Shown: positions 11,957 to 24,805, counted from the stretch's first letter. The stretch is DNA of 64,000 nt from Fomitopsis serialis (GCF_022376445.1 NW_025955057.1:62001-126000), one strand, 5' to 3'. Numbers and translations are program-made. Notes: generated by a model from the letters alone, not told the origin.

Positions 11957-12589
11957 CTAGTCATACATATAGATCTTGTGTTTAAGACCTCAAAGTGAAT
12001 TGAAATGCGGCCTTGAAAATTCCGAAGCTTGTGTGACCTCAACTGACTTTTGCGTTGCTGGCTTAAGTGAAAACGTCCAGACTAATGTGTCTTAAGCAAT
12101 GGAAAGTACACCTTACGCGCTCTAGAGCACCTTGAATGCACTTTGGTACATATATAAGGGCGTAAAGCCTCTGAGAGTACGACTAGTTCTTTTAAAGACC
12201 GCTTAAGTTACCTAGGTTTTTCCTGATGGTGCTGCAGAGACGCAGTGGTATAGCCGGGACGGTGCTGAGCGTGGTGGTGGGTGTGAGAGACAGAGGGCGG
12301 CAACTGACTGCAAAGCGACCGCCGCCACTGAGAGGAGATTGCACCATACGTACCAGGGCGGGCGGGTCTCGGCGAGGATTAATTTCACTGAACTCGAGCA
12401 AGTCTAGTGCAATGGCAACACATATGAACATCTTTCAATCCAATATTGTACATGAGGGAACTGCGATACGTTGATTACGAGACAGCGCGATACGAGGCAA
12501 TGTGATACAAATACATGGAAGAGACAACGAGACCGACGTCAGACGGCCACCAAGCAATACCACAACAGCACAATCACGACGCGAAGACG
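11957..12589. other. Intergenic region downstream of Plavaka, convergent with the hAT gene
   Basis: This is the 3' flank of two convergent transposase genes. It holds several CTTAAG-containing short repeats (about 12060-12210) that could be subterminal transposon repeats, and a TATATAAGG motif near 12153. No conserved ORF is seen and no terminal inverted repeat could be paired. Confidence 0.35.
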
Positions 12590-15500
12590 TTAGATGAGCT
12601 CGAGGAGGTCGTCGAAAGTGAGGTTCTCGTCAGCGCCATAGTCCATTTCAGCGCGGGCCTGCTTCACCAGCATGTCCTGCACCCACTCGAAGCTCTTGAG
12701 GTGGTCAGTAAACGACAGTCGGCTCTGCCGGATGAGATACTTCAGCATTTGCAACGCTTCCATAATGTCGGGGCTGAGGCGGCTGCGCCGAGCTGTGTCC
12801 GTCTGCCCCGCGGAGGAGAAGACTCGTTCGCAGGGAACCGACGTTGCCTGCGTCGGAAGGTAGTCCAGTGCGATCGCAAAGATCGTAGGCCACTGCGTTT
12901 GCGCGGCGGGCAGCTGATAGAGTGCATTGAGCCCACAGAGTAACAGAGTCAGACAAGAGGTAATAACTCACACTCCAGTATGCGAGCACGTCGGTAAGCT
13001 CCATGCCAACGCCTCTTTCGACCCAAGAGAGGTATTCGGTCTCGACGGTCGTGTCGACGGCGTTGTTGACACGGCCCACAGGCTGCTCGTCGTCCAGGCT
13101 ACGGACAAAGATTTCATCGGCTGTCGCGTACATGCCGCGCAATCCCTGAGGCCTTTGCGGCTGCGATGGTCCTGCTTGACGCACAGCAGGCGCCGCTGCT
13201 GCCACAGGGAGTCGCCGAGCCGCGTACTCCCTCATCTGCACCGTAATTGTTGCATCAGTAGACGCACTGCATAGAGTAGCCATTTGCTTACTCTGCGCTT
13301 GACGACGTCGACGGCGCGCTGGTAGTAGGGCTCTTCCCAGTGCTTCCGCATATGATCGAGCTTGTACTTAGGGTGAACAACTAGACAGTGAATTAGTAAG
13401 TTGGTCAGAAAAGAGGAAGGTCACGTACACATGCAAAGAATATAGCTATCAGTGAGGTCCATGTATTTATAATACTTGATCGCGACATCCCGACCCGCCA
13501 TGATGACGCCTTTGAGATGCGGCCTAACCGCCGCGAGCTTCTCCATGTTCGTCAAGTAGATCTCGTACTGGGGGATGACATCCGCGAGCAACGGTTGGCG
13601 CTCTCCAGCCAACAGCATCTGCAGCGTGTGGCCAGCCTGGACACAGTTGTCAATTCTACTTATATGCACTGGCGAACTGACGCACCAGGAGCACGAGGCC
13701 CGTCTCTGTCAGCGTCTCGATTTCGCCGGGGGTCATAGCGGGGTAAGACCTCGCGAACTCTGGGTTTTGGTCCAAAAAGATCTTGTAGACCTAAATTGAT
13801 TGACATCAGTATCTGTTGATAGTGAGCGAAGAGCACTCACATCTTGCATAGCCAAAAAACGGAGGATCATGATATATGTGCTGTCCCATCTTATCCTGAT
13901 GTCGATCACGAGGATCATGTCCTCGTGGAATACGTCGACCTTCTGGGCGTCCTCCGGAAGAGACGCATTCTTGACCAACGCACCGGCATTGTGCATTGCA
14001 ACCGACGTCGTCCAAGAGTCGCGGCGGCTAGGAGACGCGCGAACTGCGATACAGATCTCCCTAGTCTTCGACACTACGGACATCTTCACAGCGTCGCCGC
14101 GGCGATTGCTTGCCGGTTGGGTACCGTCGCTCTCAGGAGCCTGGATTCCCATGTATGTGGTCATAGTTTGCGACGCTCGATTGACTCCATGAGCCAAACA
14201 GTGGATTTGATCCTGGTTCTGATTGAAGTCGCGACGAGCGATCGGGTTCTCCTCGAATTTCGTCTTCAGCTCGGACATCATCTTTGCGTTCGCTGTTGCG
14301 GAGTCCATCGTGAATCGTCCGACCTAAAACAAGCAGTTAGTAGGTTGCTTCGAATGAGACTGATGCAGTGACCTTAGACAAGATATCGGCGCGCTCCAGG
14401 ACAGAGTAGACGGCGTTCGCGAGGTTCACCCCTAAGTGATCAAATTAGAGTAAAACTAGGTGTACGCTTTCGGACTTACCAGTATGGCTTCCTTCGAGCC
14501 TCCGGAAACCAATAACGGCTGACTTTAACACGATATCCGTAGGCAGTGTTCCCTTGGCAATCCAGTGGGCCGTGACACCGACGTAGGCGCGTCGAGCTGG
14601 TTGCACGCGCGCTCTCAGTAATGCGTTCGCTTGTATCCCTGTGCGTGCTCACCCTGAGTATCCCAACCATCAGTGGTAAAGGATATCTGACCGCGCGAGA
14701 GCTATCCGGCGAGTGAGCATTGTGTTATCCGAACATCGTATATCACGTACCTTGAGCTGGGCCTTAAGCTGATCAAATGCGCGGTTGAACTGCGCCAGAA
14801 TTAACGACCGCATCTGATTACGCTTCGGGATGTCCTCGTCGGCGAGGTCAGGATTGAGCAGCCGCAAGAGGTGGCGTAATTCAGGTGTCTCGACCACCGA
14901 GATTGGCTGATGATGCTGTCAATGTTTGCTTTACATACCCAAAACAACTCGTACTTACTTGGTCGTCCACGACGACCCAGTTTACGAGCCGCCTGTGAAA
15001 CTCTTCGCGAGAATACTCTACCACTGGATAGTTTTGGTCGATATCGGCCACCACCTCCGCAGCCTTCGCTTTGGCCTTGTAGCTCGGCAGCTTGTTGGAC
15101 CAGCGCCCGGCCTCAGCCAAGCGAGTGTACTCGTCGCGGTGGTAGGCGTCGAGGTGGCTTCGGAGTGGACTATTGCTCGTTTTTTCCGCGTAGACATAGT
15201 TGTGGCAGGGCCACAAGGTGTTGATCTCGACGCCTTTCTCCTCTGCCTCAGCGACTGCCTTCTGATGCGCTTTCCTGTCGCTCAAATTAGCAGAACAAAT
15301 ATACTCTATTGTACGTCACTTACTCGCACACGATGCATATAATGACAACCTTCGGGGGATCGACATCAAGGGCAGTGGTGGTGACAAGTCTAAAATAGAA
15401 GTTCATGTCAGGTACACTTCCCTTGCTTGCTTCCGACCGTGTCATGGCGGGACCGGACTCTAGGCCCGCTCGCATTTGCATGATCTGCGCGGACGCCGCG

Positions 15501-15775
15501 GAGGGCGGCTGGACCCGGGCCTCTTGTGAGCGGATAGGCGGTGCGGCCTGGTCGCTAGTCAAAGTGAGCCAATTTTGTCCCTGGGGAAGCGCAGCGACCT
15601 GAGCCGGGGCGGCGACATCCTCATCATCCGAGCCAGACGATATGTTGCCGAGGTTGCGGGTGAAATCTTCGTCCTCGGGAACTGGAGCTGGCGCAGGGCC
15701 ACCCCTGCCACGACCGGGAGCACCACGAGCGCCACGAGCGCCACGAGGACCACGAGGACCACGAGGACGGGACAT
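12590..15775 (-). CDS. hAT-family transposase with BED-type zinc finger, apparently intact
   Basis: DDE transposase of the hAT superfamily. The start is at 15775, with a low-complexity Arg/Gly/Pro N-terminus (RGRGGPAPAPVPEDEDF), then a BED-like finger split by an intron (CIVC ... CHNYVYAEKTSNSPLRSH followed by His). The catalytic core reads VETPELRHLLRLLNPDL, ISFTTDGWDTQ (first Asp), FTMDSATANAKMM (second Asp) and IHCLAHGVNRA (CxxH). The C-terminal dimerisation domain reads ALDYLPTQATSVPCERVFSS (catalytic Glu in CERVF) with TDTARRSRLSPDIMEALQ, ending FDDLLELI and TAA at 12590. Seven or eight exons are separated by short GT-AG introns. No frameshift or premature stop was found in the exons read. 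I could not pair terminal inverted repeats or an 8-bp target duplication around it. Confidence 0.85.
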
Positions 15776-15904
15776 CCCTAGTAGTGAATACGAGAAGAGG
15801 ACGTATGACTGGTGCTGGAGACGAGGAGTCGCAGACCTCCCTCGCGTCTTATAGTTGAAGTGTACTCATCTATTCTAGGCCATGTCCGCGGTCAAGACTG
15901 ACCT

Positions 15905-16073
15905 CGGAAGATGAACTCACCGTGTATTCGACGATCTTCCTGCATATCATCCAAAAACATCGGGAGGCGAGCTCACTGTGCGTTCAATTGTCCTGCAGAT
16001 CGTTCATACTAAATATCGGAAGATCAGCGCACCGTGCATTCAATGATCCTCTTGTAGATCATCCAAACACGAA
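15905..16073 (+). repeat. Three tandem copies of a ~56-bp unit upstream of the hAT gene
   Basis: Units at 15905-15960, 15961-16016 and 16017-16073 share the pattern CGGAAG..GAACTCACCGTG, then GTTCAATGATC, then a CTGCAGATCATCCAAA-like end. They lie about 130-300 bp upstream of the hAT transposase start, so they could act in its promoter or be subterminal transposase-binding repeats (inference). Confidence 0.75.
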
Positions 16074-16594
16074 GTATAACAGCTGAGACTAAGGACTTGA
16101 ATTACGGCGAAGCCGGTATGCATCCTCGTACGTTCTGTCAGATTTACTGGATGCAGCAGTGAACCATACTACTCGCCTGAAGTCCTGCATTCGTAACATT
16201 GATATTTGTGGTCTGGTATTCGGGGTATGTGCTCCGTTATCCTATCGCGGCCCATCAGCGGTCGTGCATAGTAAGTTCTCACTCACGCGAGAATTAGCTA
16301 GTCGAGCCCAATGGGTCGGGGAGATCGGTAACAAGAGCTAGGCTTTCATGCTGTTACGGGTAGAGTCCACAGAGTAAAGGAGTGGGAGTATACAACGGCA
16401 GTATGAAGCGTGGTGAATCGTAGAAGAGGAAAAGGAAGATGCTTACTAGCGCACGACCTTGAAGGCATGGAATGAGCAGGCGTGGGAAGATCGAGACGCG
16501 CCTGTGGACTTCGTCCTCATCGTTGAAGTCCTCAGTGTCACCCAAACTGACATCATGCCTGGGTTGGACACTCCAGCTCTGTAAACTAGAACAG

Positions 16595-17190
16595 ACCGTG
16601 TCTGCATCCTGGATTGCGGGATGGTTCGACTCCTGGACCAAATCGCCGTCACCGCCATCGCCAGGTATGCAATTTCCTCTCTTGTATTTGCCTTCTATAA
16701 CCAATATGCGCCCCAGACATTTGCGGATGAGATGGGCGTAGATGATGAGATGAGGTGAAGCATGAGGGCAAGCCTGGCGTGTATCGCGGTCGTCGGGATA
16801 ATTGACGACGCATTATTTGCTTTCGGGTATGTTTGTGCTTCTCGTTAGTTTGGTATTTTGAGGACGAGCAGACTTCGCCGCGGGCGCACATGTAAGTGTC
16901 GATCTGGTTAGCTACGTGACGGTGGGTCAGCGTGTAATGGAAGTCACCCGCCCGCATAGGTCAGAATCCTCTATGCTCGCGTCCATACACCAACTTACAG
17001 ATACGCTTATGCAGTCTGGCTCGCCTGCACGCTCGACTTCATCTCAGGCCTGTCGACCCTCGTGGGCTCCGCCGCCTTCTCAACCGCAATGAGTTTCTCG
17101 ACGATCGGGCTCTAGACATTTCGCGGCGTCTCCATTGCACTACGCGTCATCTACGCCTCGCGATTCGTCCACGGCCCTTTCCACTGATGA
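16595..17190 (+). pseudogene. Broken amino-acid/GABA permease remnant (APC family)
   Basis: Two blocks match fungal amino-acid permeases. One at about 16595-16672 reads VSASWIAGWFD and then, only after a frame change, LLDQIAVTAIA, the family's GW-N-LLGQ-A-TA segment. One at about 17003-17185 reads RYAYAVWLACTLDFISGLST, SAAFSTAMSFSTIGL and a stop, then in frame ALRVIYASRFVHGPFPL, the family's R-x-Y-A-R-x-F-x-x-GPF segment. The frameshift and in-frame stops mean it is not functional as drawn. The region between the blocks (about 16690-17000) could not be read as permease. No other conserved gene is seen in 16074-16590. Confidence 0.6.
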
Positions 17191-17199
17191 GAAAGGTCA

Positions 17200-18337
17200 G
17201 TATCACCCGGTGTCTCACGTCCAGGGGACTGCGACCATGCTCCCTTACACAGTTATAACTGCAGCAGAACTTGTCATGTCGAAGCGCAGCCGCACCATTG
17301 GAGCAGCATGTCGCTAGCAATGCGAAGGGAGAAGTGTGACCGCCGCACGCGATTCCCGCCAGTTCATGATGAAGGACTGCCTCTTGACGAGTATGGCGAC
17401 GACCTCCTGGACGTGGAGCGTCTTGAGGTCATTCGGATGGAACTCGATGAGGAATCCGCGATACGCGAACGGTTCTACGACGCGAAGCCGCTTGCTGGCA
17501 CCTCGCATGTCAAAGGATCGTCGTGCCTTACTACAGGTATTGGAACCTGAAGCTGCCTATCATGGCGAACCTGTACCGCTGGGTCAGACACTCCTGTCGG
17601 ACCACGCGGACAGCAACTCGAGCTACCTGTTTGACAAGGCGTCGTCTCTATTTTCAACTGTGAGAATGCTCAACATGACGATTCCTGGTAGTGCGGATCG
17701 AGCCTCTGTGCCGAAACATTGGCAATTTCGATGAGGACTGGAACGAGTTCAACAACATCAACAACATCATCATTCGGCAGCATATCCGGACGAACAAGGT
17801 CGCTTTCTCGCATCTGTATAACTCGCTCCCTCGTTCCGTCCACACCTCTCTTGTCAACACACCGAAACACGTCTATATTCGGTGTTTGCACCGCTGACCC
17901 TGACCTTCCCGTGTTCTATTTTATTCATCAGTCCTATCTCGCTGCGGGGCTTTACAGCAAATAACGCGCCGCTCGTACTTCATGCGGACGCGATCTACTG
18001 AGGACGACGGCTTCGAGTTCCCTGACGAGGTCCAGCCTTCATCGAGCATCGAGAAGCCCAGTACGTCACATGATCACGTTCATTTGCGAACGGCGACTGA
18101 TGCATCACCTTGTCCCCGACCCTCATGTTGTCAGTGGCCCTGACATCGGCTACCGTAGTTCTGTGAGCATATGATCATACCCTTGCTCCATGAGTGAGAT
18201 GCTGACATCATACGCAGTGTCACCGAAACGGTTGTACGTAGTGTTATTTTATTTTATTTCTTGTAGGTCCCACCACTCGCTGATGTGGCAGCGATTACAA
18301 TACCGATGATGTGTGACAAGTGTGGTAGATGCTCAAC
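17200..18337. other. No assignable gene; possible remnant exons
   Basis: Several overlapping short ORFs exist on the plus strand (for example 17308-17550, acidic, and 17336-17734), with candidate splice sites, but none gives a protein I recognise. A purine/pyrimidine-balanced CAACATCAACAACATCATC run sits at about 17751-17770. It may be the decayed 3' part of a gene adjacent to the permease remnant, or non-coding. Confidence 0.3.
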
Positions 18338-19374
18338 ATGGATGCTTCAGAGGTGGATGCACCTACGGAGATTGCGGGTCGGTACCGGTTGCGAGAATTG
18401 ATAGGAGCAGGGTCGTTCGGTGCGCACTAACTAGTGCATCTGGCCTACATACTGATCGTGGTCACGATCTAGGTCAAGTGTACAAAGCCCTCGACATTTG
18501 CGAGCATGTTGACGTCGCGGTGAAGCTGGAGCCATGCGACTTCCGGGTCAACCAGTTGGAAAACGAGGAAGAAGTTTACGACACCCTCAAATATACAGAA
18601 GGCTTCCCCGTCATGCACGGGTTCGGTACGATGGACGAGGTAAATTACCTCGTAATGGACCTGCTAGGGCCGTCATTGGAGACACTTTTCCACTTCTGTG
18701 GGAAGCGATTTACTCTCGGGACAGTCCTGCGAATCGCGCTGCAGGCAGTAGGCCACCCCTTCGCTGATTAGAACTGAACTGACAAGCTACATCCATTTGT
18801 CTAGGTCGACCGGCTCGAAAGCCTTCACGCGAGGGGCTACGTGCATCGTGACCTGAAGCCTGCGAACTTTCTGGTCGGTGTAGGCGACCAGACAAGCCTG
18901 CTCTACCTCATCGACTTGGGTTTGGCTGTCCCGTACATCGACATCGTCACTCGCGCGCACATCAAGTACAACGATGAACATGAGGCAACTGGCACCCCGC
19001 TCTTCTCGTCCATCAATATACACCACGGTATTGCCCACTCGCGTCGCGACGACCTCATCTCGCTCGCATACATCCTACTCTTTTTCGTTCGCGGCTCGCT
19101 GCCTTGGCAAGGCATCCCCGGGTCCGCCAAGGCAAAGAGGAATGACCTGTTAACAAGAGCAAAGGCCAAAGTAAAGCCTTCGCGGCTTTGCAAGGGGCTT
19201 CCTACTGCGTTCTGCGCGTTCGTCGAGTACGTCATGACGCTGAAGTTCGACGAACGCCCGAACTATCTATACATCCGCAACCTGCTCCGACAGTGCCGTT
19301 CAGGCGTCTCCGACGCAGGCGAGAACGCGTACGATTGGGAGCAAAGGCCGGAAGATCGTGGTGTACGAGTGTAA
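18338..19374 (+). CDS. Casein kinase 1-like serine/threonine protein kinase
   Basis: Exons 18338-18419, 18473-18747 and 18805-19374 join in frame (GAGSFG|QVYKALD and RIALQA|VDRLES). Kinase motifs in order are the glycine loop (IGAGSFG), the catalytic lysine (DVAVKLEP), HRDLKPANFLVG, IDLGLA in place of DFG as in CK1 (usually IDFG), and the CK1-specific block NIHHGIAHSRRDDLISLAYI ... RGSLPWQGI. The protein is about 310 aa, a bare kinase domain with a short acidic tail. Conserved residues are present, so it may be active. It is isolated between repeat-rich regions and looks like one of the extra CK1 copies often found outside the conserved CK1 loci (inference). Confidence 0.82.
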
Positions 19375-20440
19375 GCCCAACATATACTACTCGTTCGAGA
19401 ACTTCAATTGCTCACGAACGCGAAGTCTTAGGTCTCAGAGTCAACAGTGGAAAGATATTTAGTTAGTCTCTATGCACTATCGGACATTGTACTGTAATGT
19501 AGGCATGTGTATCGCTATCGGCTTGTTCAAGGAATGTATGCTCCACGTTGGTTGTAGCGTATCTGAGGCATCCTCGGGTGCGGGTACGATTCCGAGTCAC
19601 GAATCGGCGTGTCTAGATTTGCGTAGGTACTAAGTCATTGAGTGTAATTCCCTCCTCCTCCTCGTCGCTGCTACGGTGTTGCGCGGTGCTGTAGACCCTT
19701 AGCAGTTTAACGTCGTCATAAGGAGCAACCTACGAGCGCCCAAAGTGTCGCTCGCGGGTGGCCTCACCTCTGCTGTCACCATCTGGTCGCGACGTCCTCT
19801 AACATCCACCTTGCATCCACCCATGACGCGCGGCTCGGGTTCGAGCTCGGGCTCGGTGTGGAAGGAAACCTCGGCACGTCAGACTCGGCGAACTTTTTCT
19901 TGCGCAGATTCTGGGCAGCTGAAGTGACGGCTTCGGGGGTGTGTCCGCCGACAGATGGCACCTTGACCACGGACTTTGCCAACAAGATATTCAAATGGCC
20001 GGAGTATGAGCCAATCACAGAAGTCCGCAGGTTCCTCGATAGCAGGACCCCGTCTCTATCGAATTCCCTCTCTCTCTCGTTCTCTCATCTCGCAATCCCG
20101 ACCCGGCACATTTGCGCGACGAGATGGTTCGCATGTGCAAGATAAGTTGATTAGCAAGACGAGTCGAGACGTGTTTCGAGCACGGTACGTATCATATTCG
20201 TTTCCGGCAGCTTAACTACTCCCTATAGACCACCACCGTCGTGCTTCGCCAAGCCCTACGTCCACCCCGGACCTCCCTGCATCAAGCCGAGTACGTATTG
20301 GGTGGTGTTGTCATTGCACGCACCGTGACGCACGTCTTCACTCAAACATTGGGCGTGTACAAGCACCACCACCACCCCGATCCCGGCGGCACTAGCAAGC
20401 ATACCGAGGGCGTGATATGGAGTGCGACGTGCACGGCGAC
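19375..20440. other. No assignable gene
   Basis: Short ORFs occur at about 19745-20215 (for example TLTTDFANKIFKWPEYEPIT on the plus strand), but I recognise no family and cannot build a spliced gene. The sequence becomes repeat-like (CACCACCACCACC at about 20370) towards the GC-rich block. Confidence 0.3.
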
Positions 20441-21750
20441 GGCGAGCACGCAGGGCCAATGCCCTGCGTGCAGGCCGCCGAATGGTCGGCGGGCGCACGG
20501 GTGAGGGATGGGCGAGGCCTGAGTGTGAGTGGAGACGTGCACGGGCTTATGAACTAACGGTGAGCACAGGGCGCAGCGACGTGCGGTGCCCGTCTACTGC
20601 ACGACGCGCACGTCATCCACGAGCGCACAGGACCAATGCCCTGCGTGCAGACGGGGCCGACGAACGGTCGGCGGGCGCACGGGTGAGGGATGGGTGAGGC
20701 CTGAGTGTGAGTGGAGACGTGCACGGGCTTATGAACTAACAGCGAACACAGGTCGCAGCGACATGTACGATGCGCCCGTCATCGGCGAGTGCGCAGGGCC
20801 ATTGCCCTGCGTGCAGATGGGGCTGACGAACGGGCGGCGGGCGCATGAGTGGACGCGCCAACTAATGGGTGAGTGGGCAGGCAAGCGAGGGATCAGGCGG
20901 TCGGATGGGCTGGTAGATGACAGCACTGGTGGCGACAGCACACGCCGACCGCGAGCACTCTGGGCGAATGCCTAGCACGCAGACACGACCAGCGAACGCA
21001 CACGCAGAACCGCGGAAACACGGCCGACGAACGAACCGCGGGCGCATGAGCAAAGGGCGCACGCAGACAGGCGGATAGGCGGATAGGCGGGCGAGCGGGC
21101 ACGAGCGAGCTGGCGGGCACAGAAGCAGGCGACGACATACGGCAACCGTGAGCGTGCAGGGCGAATGCCGAGCACACAAATGTGACCAACGAATGGACCG
21201 CACGCATGAAGATAGGGCGAGGACAAGTAGAGGACGGCGGGCGAGTTGTCGGGACGAGTTGGCGGCTGGGGCGGGGAAACACCACACACGGCCACGCACC
21301 GACGGCGAGTGCGCTGAACACCGTGTGCGTGAGCGTCAGACGGGCGAGGACCAGTCGAGGACGGCAGGCCAGCGAGGACCAGTCGGCGGCCTGGGCGCGG
21401 CGATACGACACATATGGCGACAGCGAGCACGCAAGGCAAATGCCCTGTGTGCAAATGCGGCCGGCGAGTGGACGGTGGGCGAGGGTGCAGGTAAGGGTGA
21501 CGGCATGGGCGAGGGCGACCACGCAGGGCAGTTTCCCGGCTCCGAGTGAACTACGGACACAAGCAGGGCAACAAGCCTGGACCCGAGCACCCGACAGTGC
21601 CGACACCGACGGTACCGGACCCGCGGTTCACCACCAACACCGGTGGTGAAGCCGGGTAGGATATGGGTACGAGGGTAGGGTACGGGTACGTGGGTAGAGT
21701 ACGGGTACGCGGATCGTGGGTCGGTGCGGCGGTGTGCACCCTGCGCACTA
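20441..21750. repeat. GC-rich hairpin-repeat block, probable non-autonomous hAT relic
   Basis: CpG-rich low-complexity DNA built from a repeated hairpin. The best copy, at 20446-20471, has perfect 11-bp arms (GCACGCAGGGC) around a CAAT loop, and degenerate copies recur near 20620, 20790, 20955, 21160 and 21430. A ~180-bp unit is tandemly repeated (from 20484 and from 20666). The right edge ends in TGCACCCTGCGCACTA at 21750, the inverse of the TAGTG-type end of the hAT element at 34950-37072, which carries the same hairpins. I found no matching left end. The long ORFs here are composition artefacts. Confidence 0.6.
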
Positions 21751-22233
21751 ATTCTTCGGTTTTTGGCGTGGAAATTGATTTATGTATATGCTTGATACTG
21801 ATTATATCTAGCTATACTGAGACTAATGCACGACATAAACCATATTAAAATGTACTTTTGTATGCTGAGCAACGGCTGATGAGTCGGTTCTCGGGCCCTG
21901 CGAGCTGGACTTATTAGCCAAAAATGATATTTCTAGCTGACAAATATATGAAATAAGCCACAGTTTTGATAGTTATGACCGAGAATGGCAGCGGCTAAGT
22001 TAACGGTGGCTTGCAAGCCTGTGCATCACTAACCAGGAAGTTGGACAAAAGTAGCTTGTATACATATTACTGTTGACAATACTACTACTGCTATTCCGAA
22101 TGCCTTTCGTACCTGTCTGGACCATCAAGTCAACAATGACACGACGACACTAGCTTCGCCGAGACCATTCCACACACAATCTGATTTGCTTGCGACCGTG
22201 TGAATAGCTGTATAGTTGCAGTATCTGGCTTGT

Positions 22234-22303
22234 AAGCCAACTCGCTGGCTTACTCGGCACCAACTCGAAATTTGAGTTGGGATCGAGTCGGTGAGCTTGG
22301 CTT
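22234..22303. repeat. Imperfect inverted repeat with AAATTT centre
   Basis: Left arm 22234-22266 and right arm 22274-22303 flank a GAAATTT centre. The innermost CAACTC/GAGTTG pairs perfectly and the outer arms pair partially. It retains several CpG within otherwise CpG-poor DNA and sits just outside the repeat end beginning CACTCAAAAGGG at about 22338. Confidence 0.55.
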
Positions 22304-22337
22304 GGCTTAGCTCAACTTGCCGCAACACTAACTCTGG

Positions 22338-24150
22338 TCACTCAAAAGGGATTTTGGAACATTCCCATTGGCTGGGATGCTGACAAATATTCCCCTTTAA
22401 AGTAAATTTTCAATCTCAGCTCTTCATGCCGAGTTTTTTGATGGCTTTCAGCCACACTAACTGAGCTCTTACTAGAGCCCCATTAAATGCGCAAAAATAC
22501 CCAAATAAATACCCAAATATTCCTTCTCCATGGGATGCTTCATGGATACTGATGGGGGTGTCCATATTAGGTATCTTTGAGAGTACTGACCATGAGAAGT
22601 GATACTGAGGCATATGAGCAGATCTTGGTAAGCATGTTTACTAGAGGACTCCACAGGTATGAGGGGAGTCTTTGAAGCAGACATAGAAACCTGCCATATA
22701 TGGTTAGTCTCCTGCCCATTTTAGGAAGTTGACCATTGATGGCCTCTGCAGTACTGAATAATAGCAGGAAAATCAGAGAGAAATCCAGGAGTACTATACA
22801 TTCATATTGTGCTCACTATTGAGGCTCACATGTGGCAAAAAACCTATGATAGTGCAGAGTTTCCCATGCATGGCCTGATATAAGCCACTCTTTCAGTGAG
22901 TCTTTGTATATCTTGTAACCACCAGTATCACCTGGAATTGTCAGGAACTGGCAACTCCAAACAGGATCCTAAGCTGTTGTGTTTAGTTCAACAGCTCAAC
23001 AGGCCCTGAACATGCAGGCTGCCAAACTTTGGAGTTGAGCTTGAATGCCAGCCACAAGCTCATCAGTGACACTGTATTTGCTGTGCTGTGGCCTCCCAAA
23101 AATGAAAAAAACCCGATTGGGTATATTCTCAGTCACATATGATGTGTCATAGAGTCTGTACATAGTATGCCTTCCCATACTTTCATATAAGTATAGCCCC
23201 ATCCAACAAAGAACAATAAAAAGCACATGCCTCACACTCATTCTTTTACATTGTTTGTGTTTCCTGTGATGCTTACCAATTACCTATGAATTATGTCAAT
23301 AATATGTAGTAGCTGACCTGGAAAGTTTGAATTACTTGTTGAGTCTGGGCTCAGAAAATGCAGACAAAACAAGGAAATGTTATGTATGATTCCAACCTTG
23401 TACTACTTGCTGTAACTAGTAATTGGCTTCTCAGCCCCTTATGTGGACCATGATCACTCAACAATGAGTACCTGCAGCACAAAGGTACCATTCAATGCTA
23501 GAAACACTCATAACATTGACTTTGCTTTGCATGTCCCTTGTATAATGGCATAGCCATCACAAATATGGGTTCCAGAATTTGTTCACACTGTACTGATCCT
23601 AGAAGTGACACAGAGACACTGTACTGTGCACTTGCTACTCTTACTAGAGAACTGTATACACTACCAGTGTCATGAGGTGAGAAACTAGACATGCAGACTT
23701 ACCATACATCCCAGCCCTTCATAGTTGCTGCAGTGCTGGACAAATGGTGGAGAATGAGATAACATCAACTCTATTCCCTCATATGATAATTGCTTGGAGC
23801 ATATCTAACCTCTAGCATCATATTATAGGCTGATGTGTTACCAGGTCCTATTGTTCAAGTTACGCAATGAGCCTTGGGTGATATAATTGGCAGCTCTTGG
23901 TTTGTTCATATGGGCAGGGAATGATTGTACCATGTATTGATGATGTCTATTTGTACAATGTCTACTGTCACTCAGACTGCCACTAGGCAACCAGCAACAG
24001 ACCATACTTATAGTGGACTTCTAGGCAAATATCTGACTGTCCTTTTCTAGATCTCGAGTCAATAATAAGTGACTTTGGATCACTCTCATTGGCAGCAACA
24101 TTTCCCTTCACATGTTAGCATAAAATGTCAGCTACTCATGCTGGATTCTT
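22338..24150 (+). repeat. Dispersed repeat A, copy 1 (inverted relative to 56760-58846)
   Basis: Begins CACTCAAAAGGG. Read on the plus strand, it matches the reverse complement of 58846 down to about 56760 along its length. Shared landmarks are the ATTAAATGCG segment, GTACTGACC...AGTGATACTG, CTGGGCTCAGAAAATGC and GGCAGCTCTTGG.TTGTTCATATGGGC. Diverged and CpG-depleted, with no conserved ORF recognised. Confidence 0.7.
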
Positions 24151-24761
24151 TGATGGTATATGGAAAGTCACACAATAACACCATAGACCCAGGAGTGAAC
24201 ACGTGTGCCATTTTAACAGTGTTGTATATATCATGGGAGGGTCCAAGAAGCAGGTATTATAACACATGGTGCATTGCAGTAATATCTGGTGGAGTACCTG
24301 CCATTCCAAATAAACAGTAGAGACTCTGTATATATTGAGAGGGTGGTTGAACAAGAGCAATATGGTGGTGAATTGTGCATGCATACAAAAGAAGTAAGTG
24401 TCAGCCAGCAGATGAAGCCAAAAGTTATCTCACAAAGGTTGAAAACCTTTGTGTTCATGGGATTTATGCCTGGATACCATGACCATTGAGTAGGCATTAC
24501 TGGAATACTGAGCAAATGCAATAATGATTCCATGTGCAAGTCTCAGTGTAAGTATGTGCTCTTCACAGACAGTTTCCTATGAATATAGCAATGACACACA
24601 ACACATGGTGGCTTACTTGCTCAATTGTAATATTGCTCATGATGGAGCACTGAAATCAACAACGTAGATAACCAGGATGCATAGAGTATTTGGGCTGTCA
24701 GGCAGCAACTAGACAGTGAAAATGGGCAATAATGAATTCTTCACACCTCAATGTGTCTAAA

Positions 24762-24805
24762 CCAATGGGATTGTACTGCCAGCCATGGCCCTCTCCCCAG
24801 CAAGT
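24762..24805 (-). repeat. ACTTGCTGGGGAG terminal sequence (inverted copy)
   Basis: Reverse complement of the terminal motif that recurs at 24987, 25882, 33469, 51543, 53510 and 55526. It faces the 24987 copy, so 24762 to about 25023 looks like a short element with inverted ends. Confidence 0.5.

Noticed and set aside
12405..17142. TAGTGCAATGG at 12405 and CCATTGCACTA near 17133 as terminal repeats of the hAT element
   Set aside because: The flanking 8-mers do not match, and the right copy lies within permease-like coding sequence, so the match is probably chance.
20441..21600. Regularly recurring palindromic repeats resembling a CRISPR array
   Set aside because: Spacing and repeat length are irregular, the spacers are themselves repetitive, and the organism is a eukaryote.
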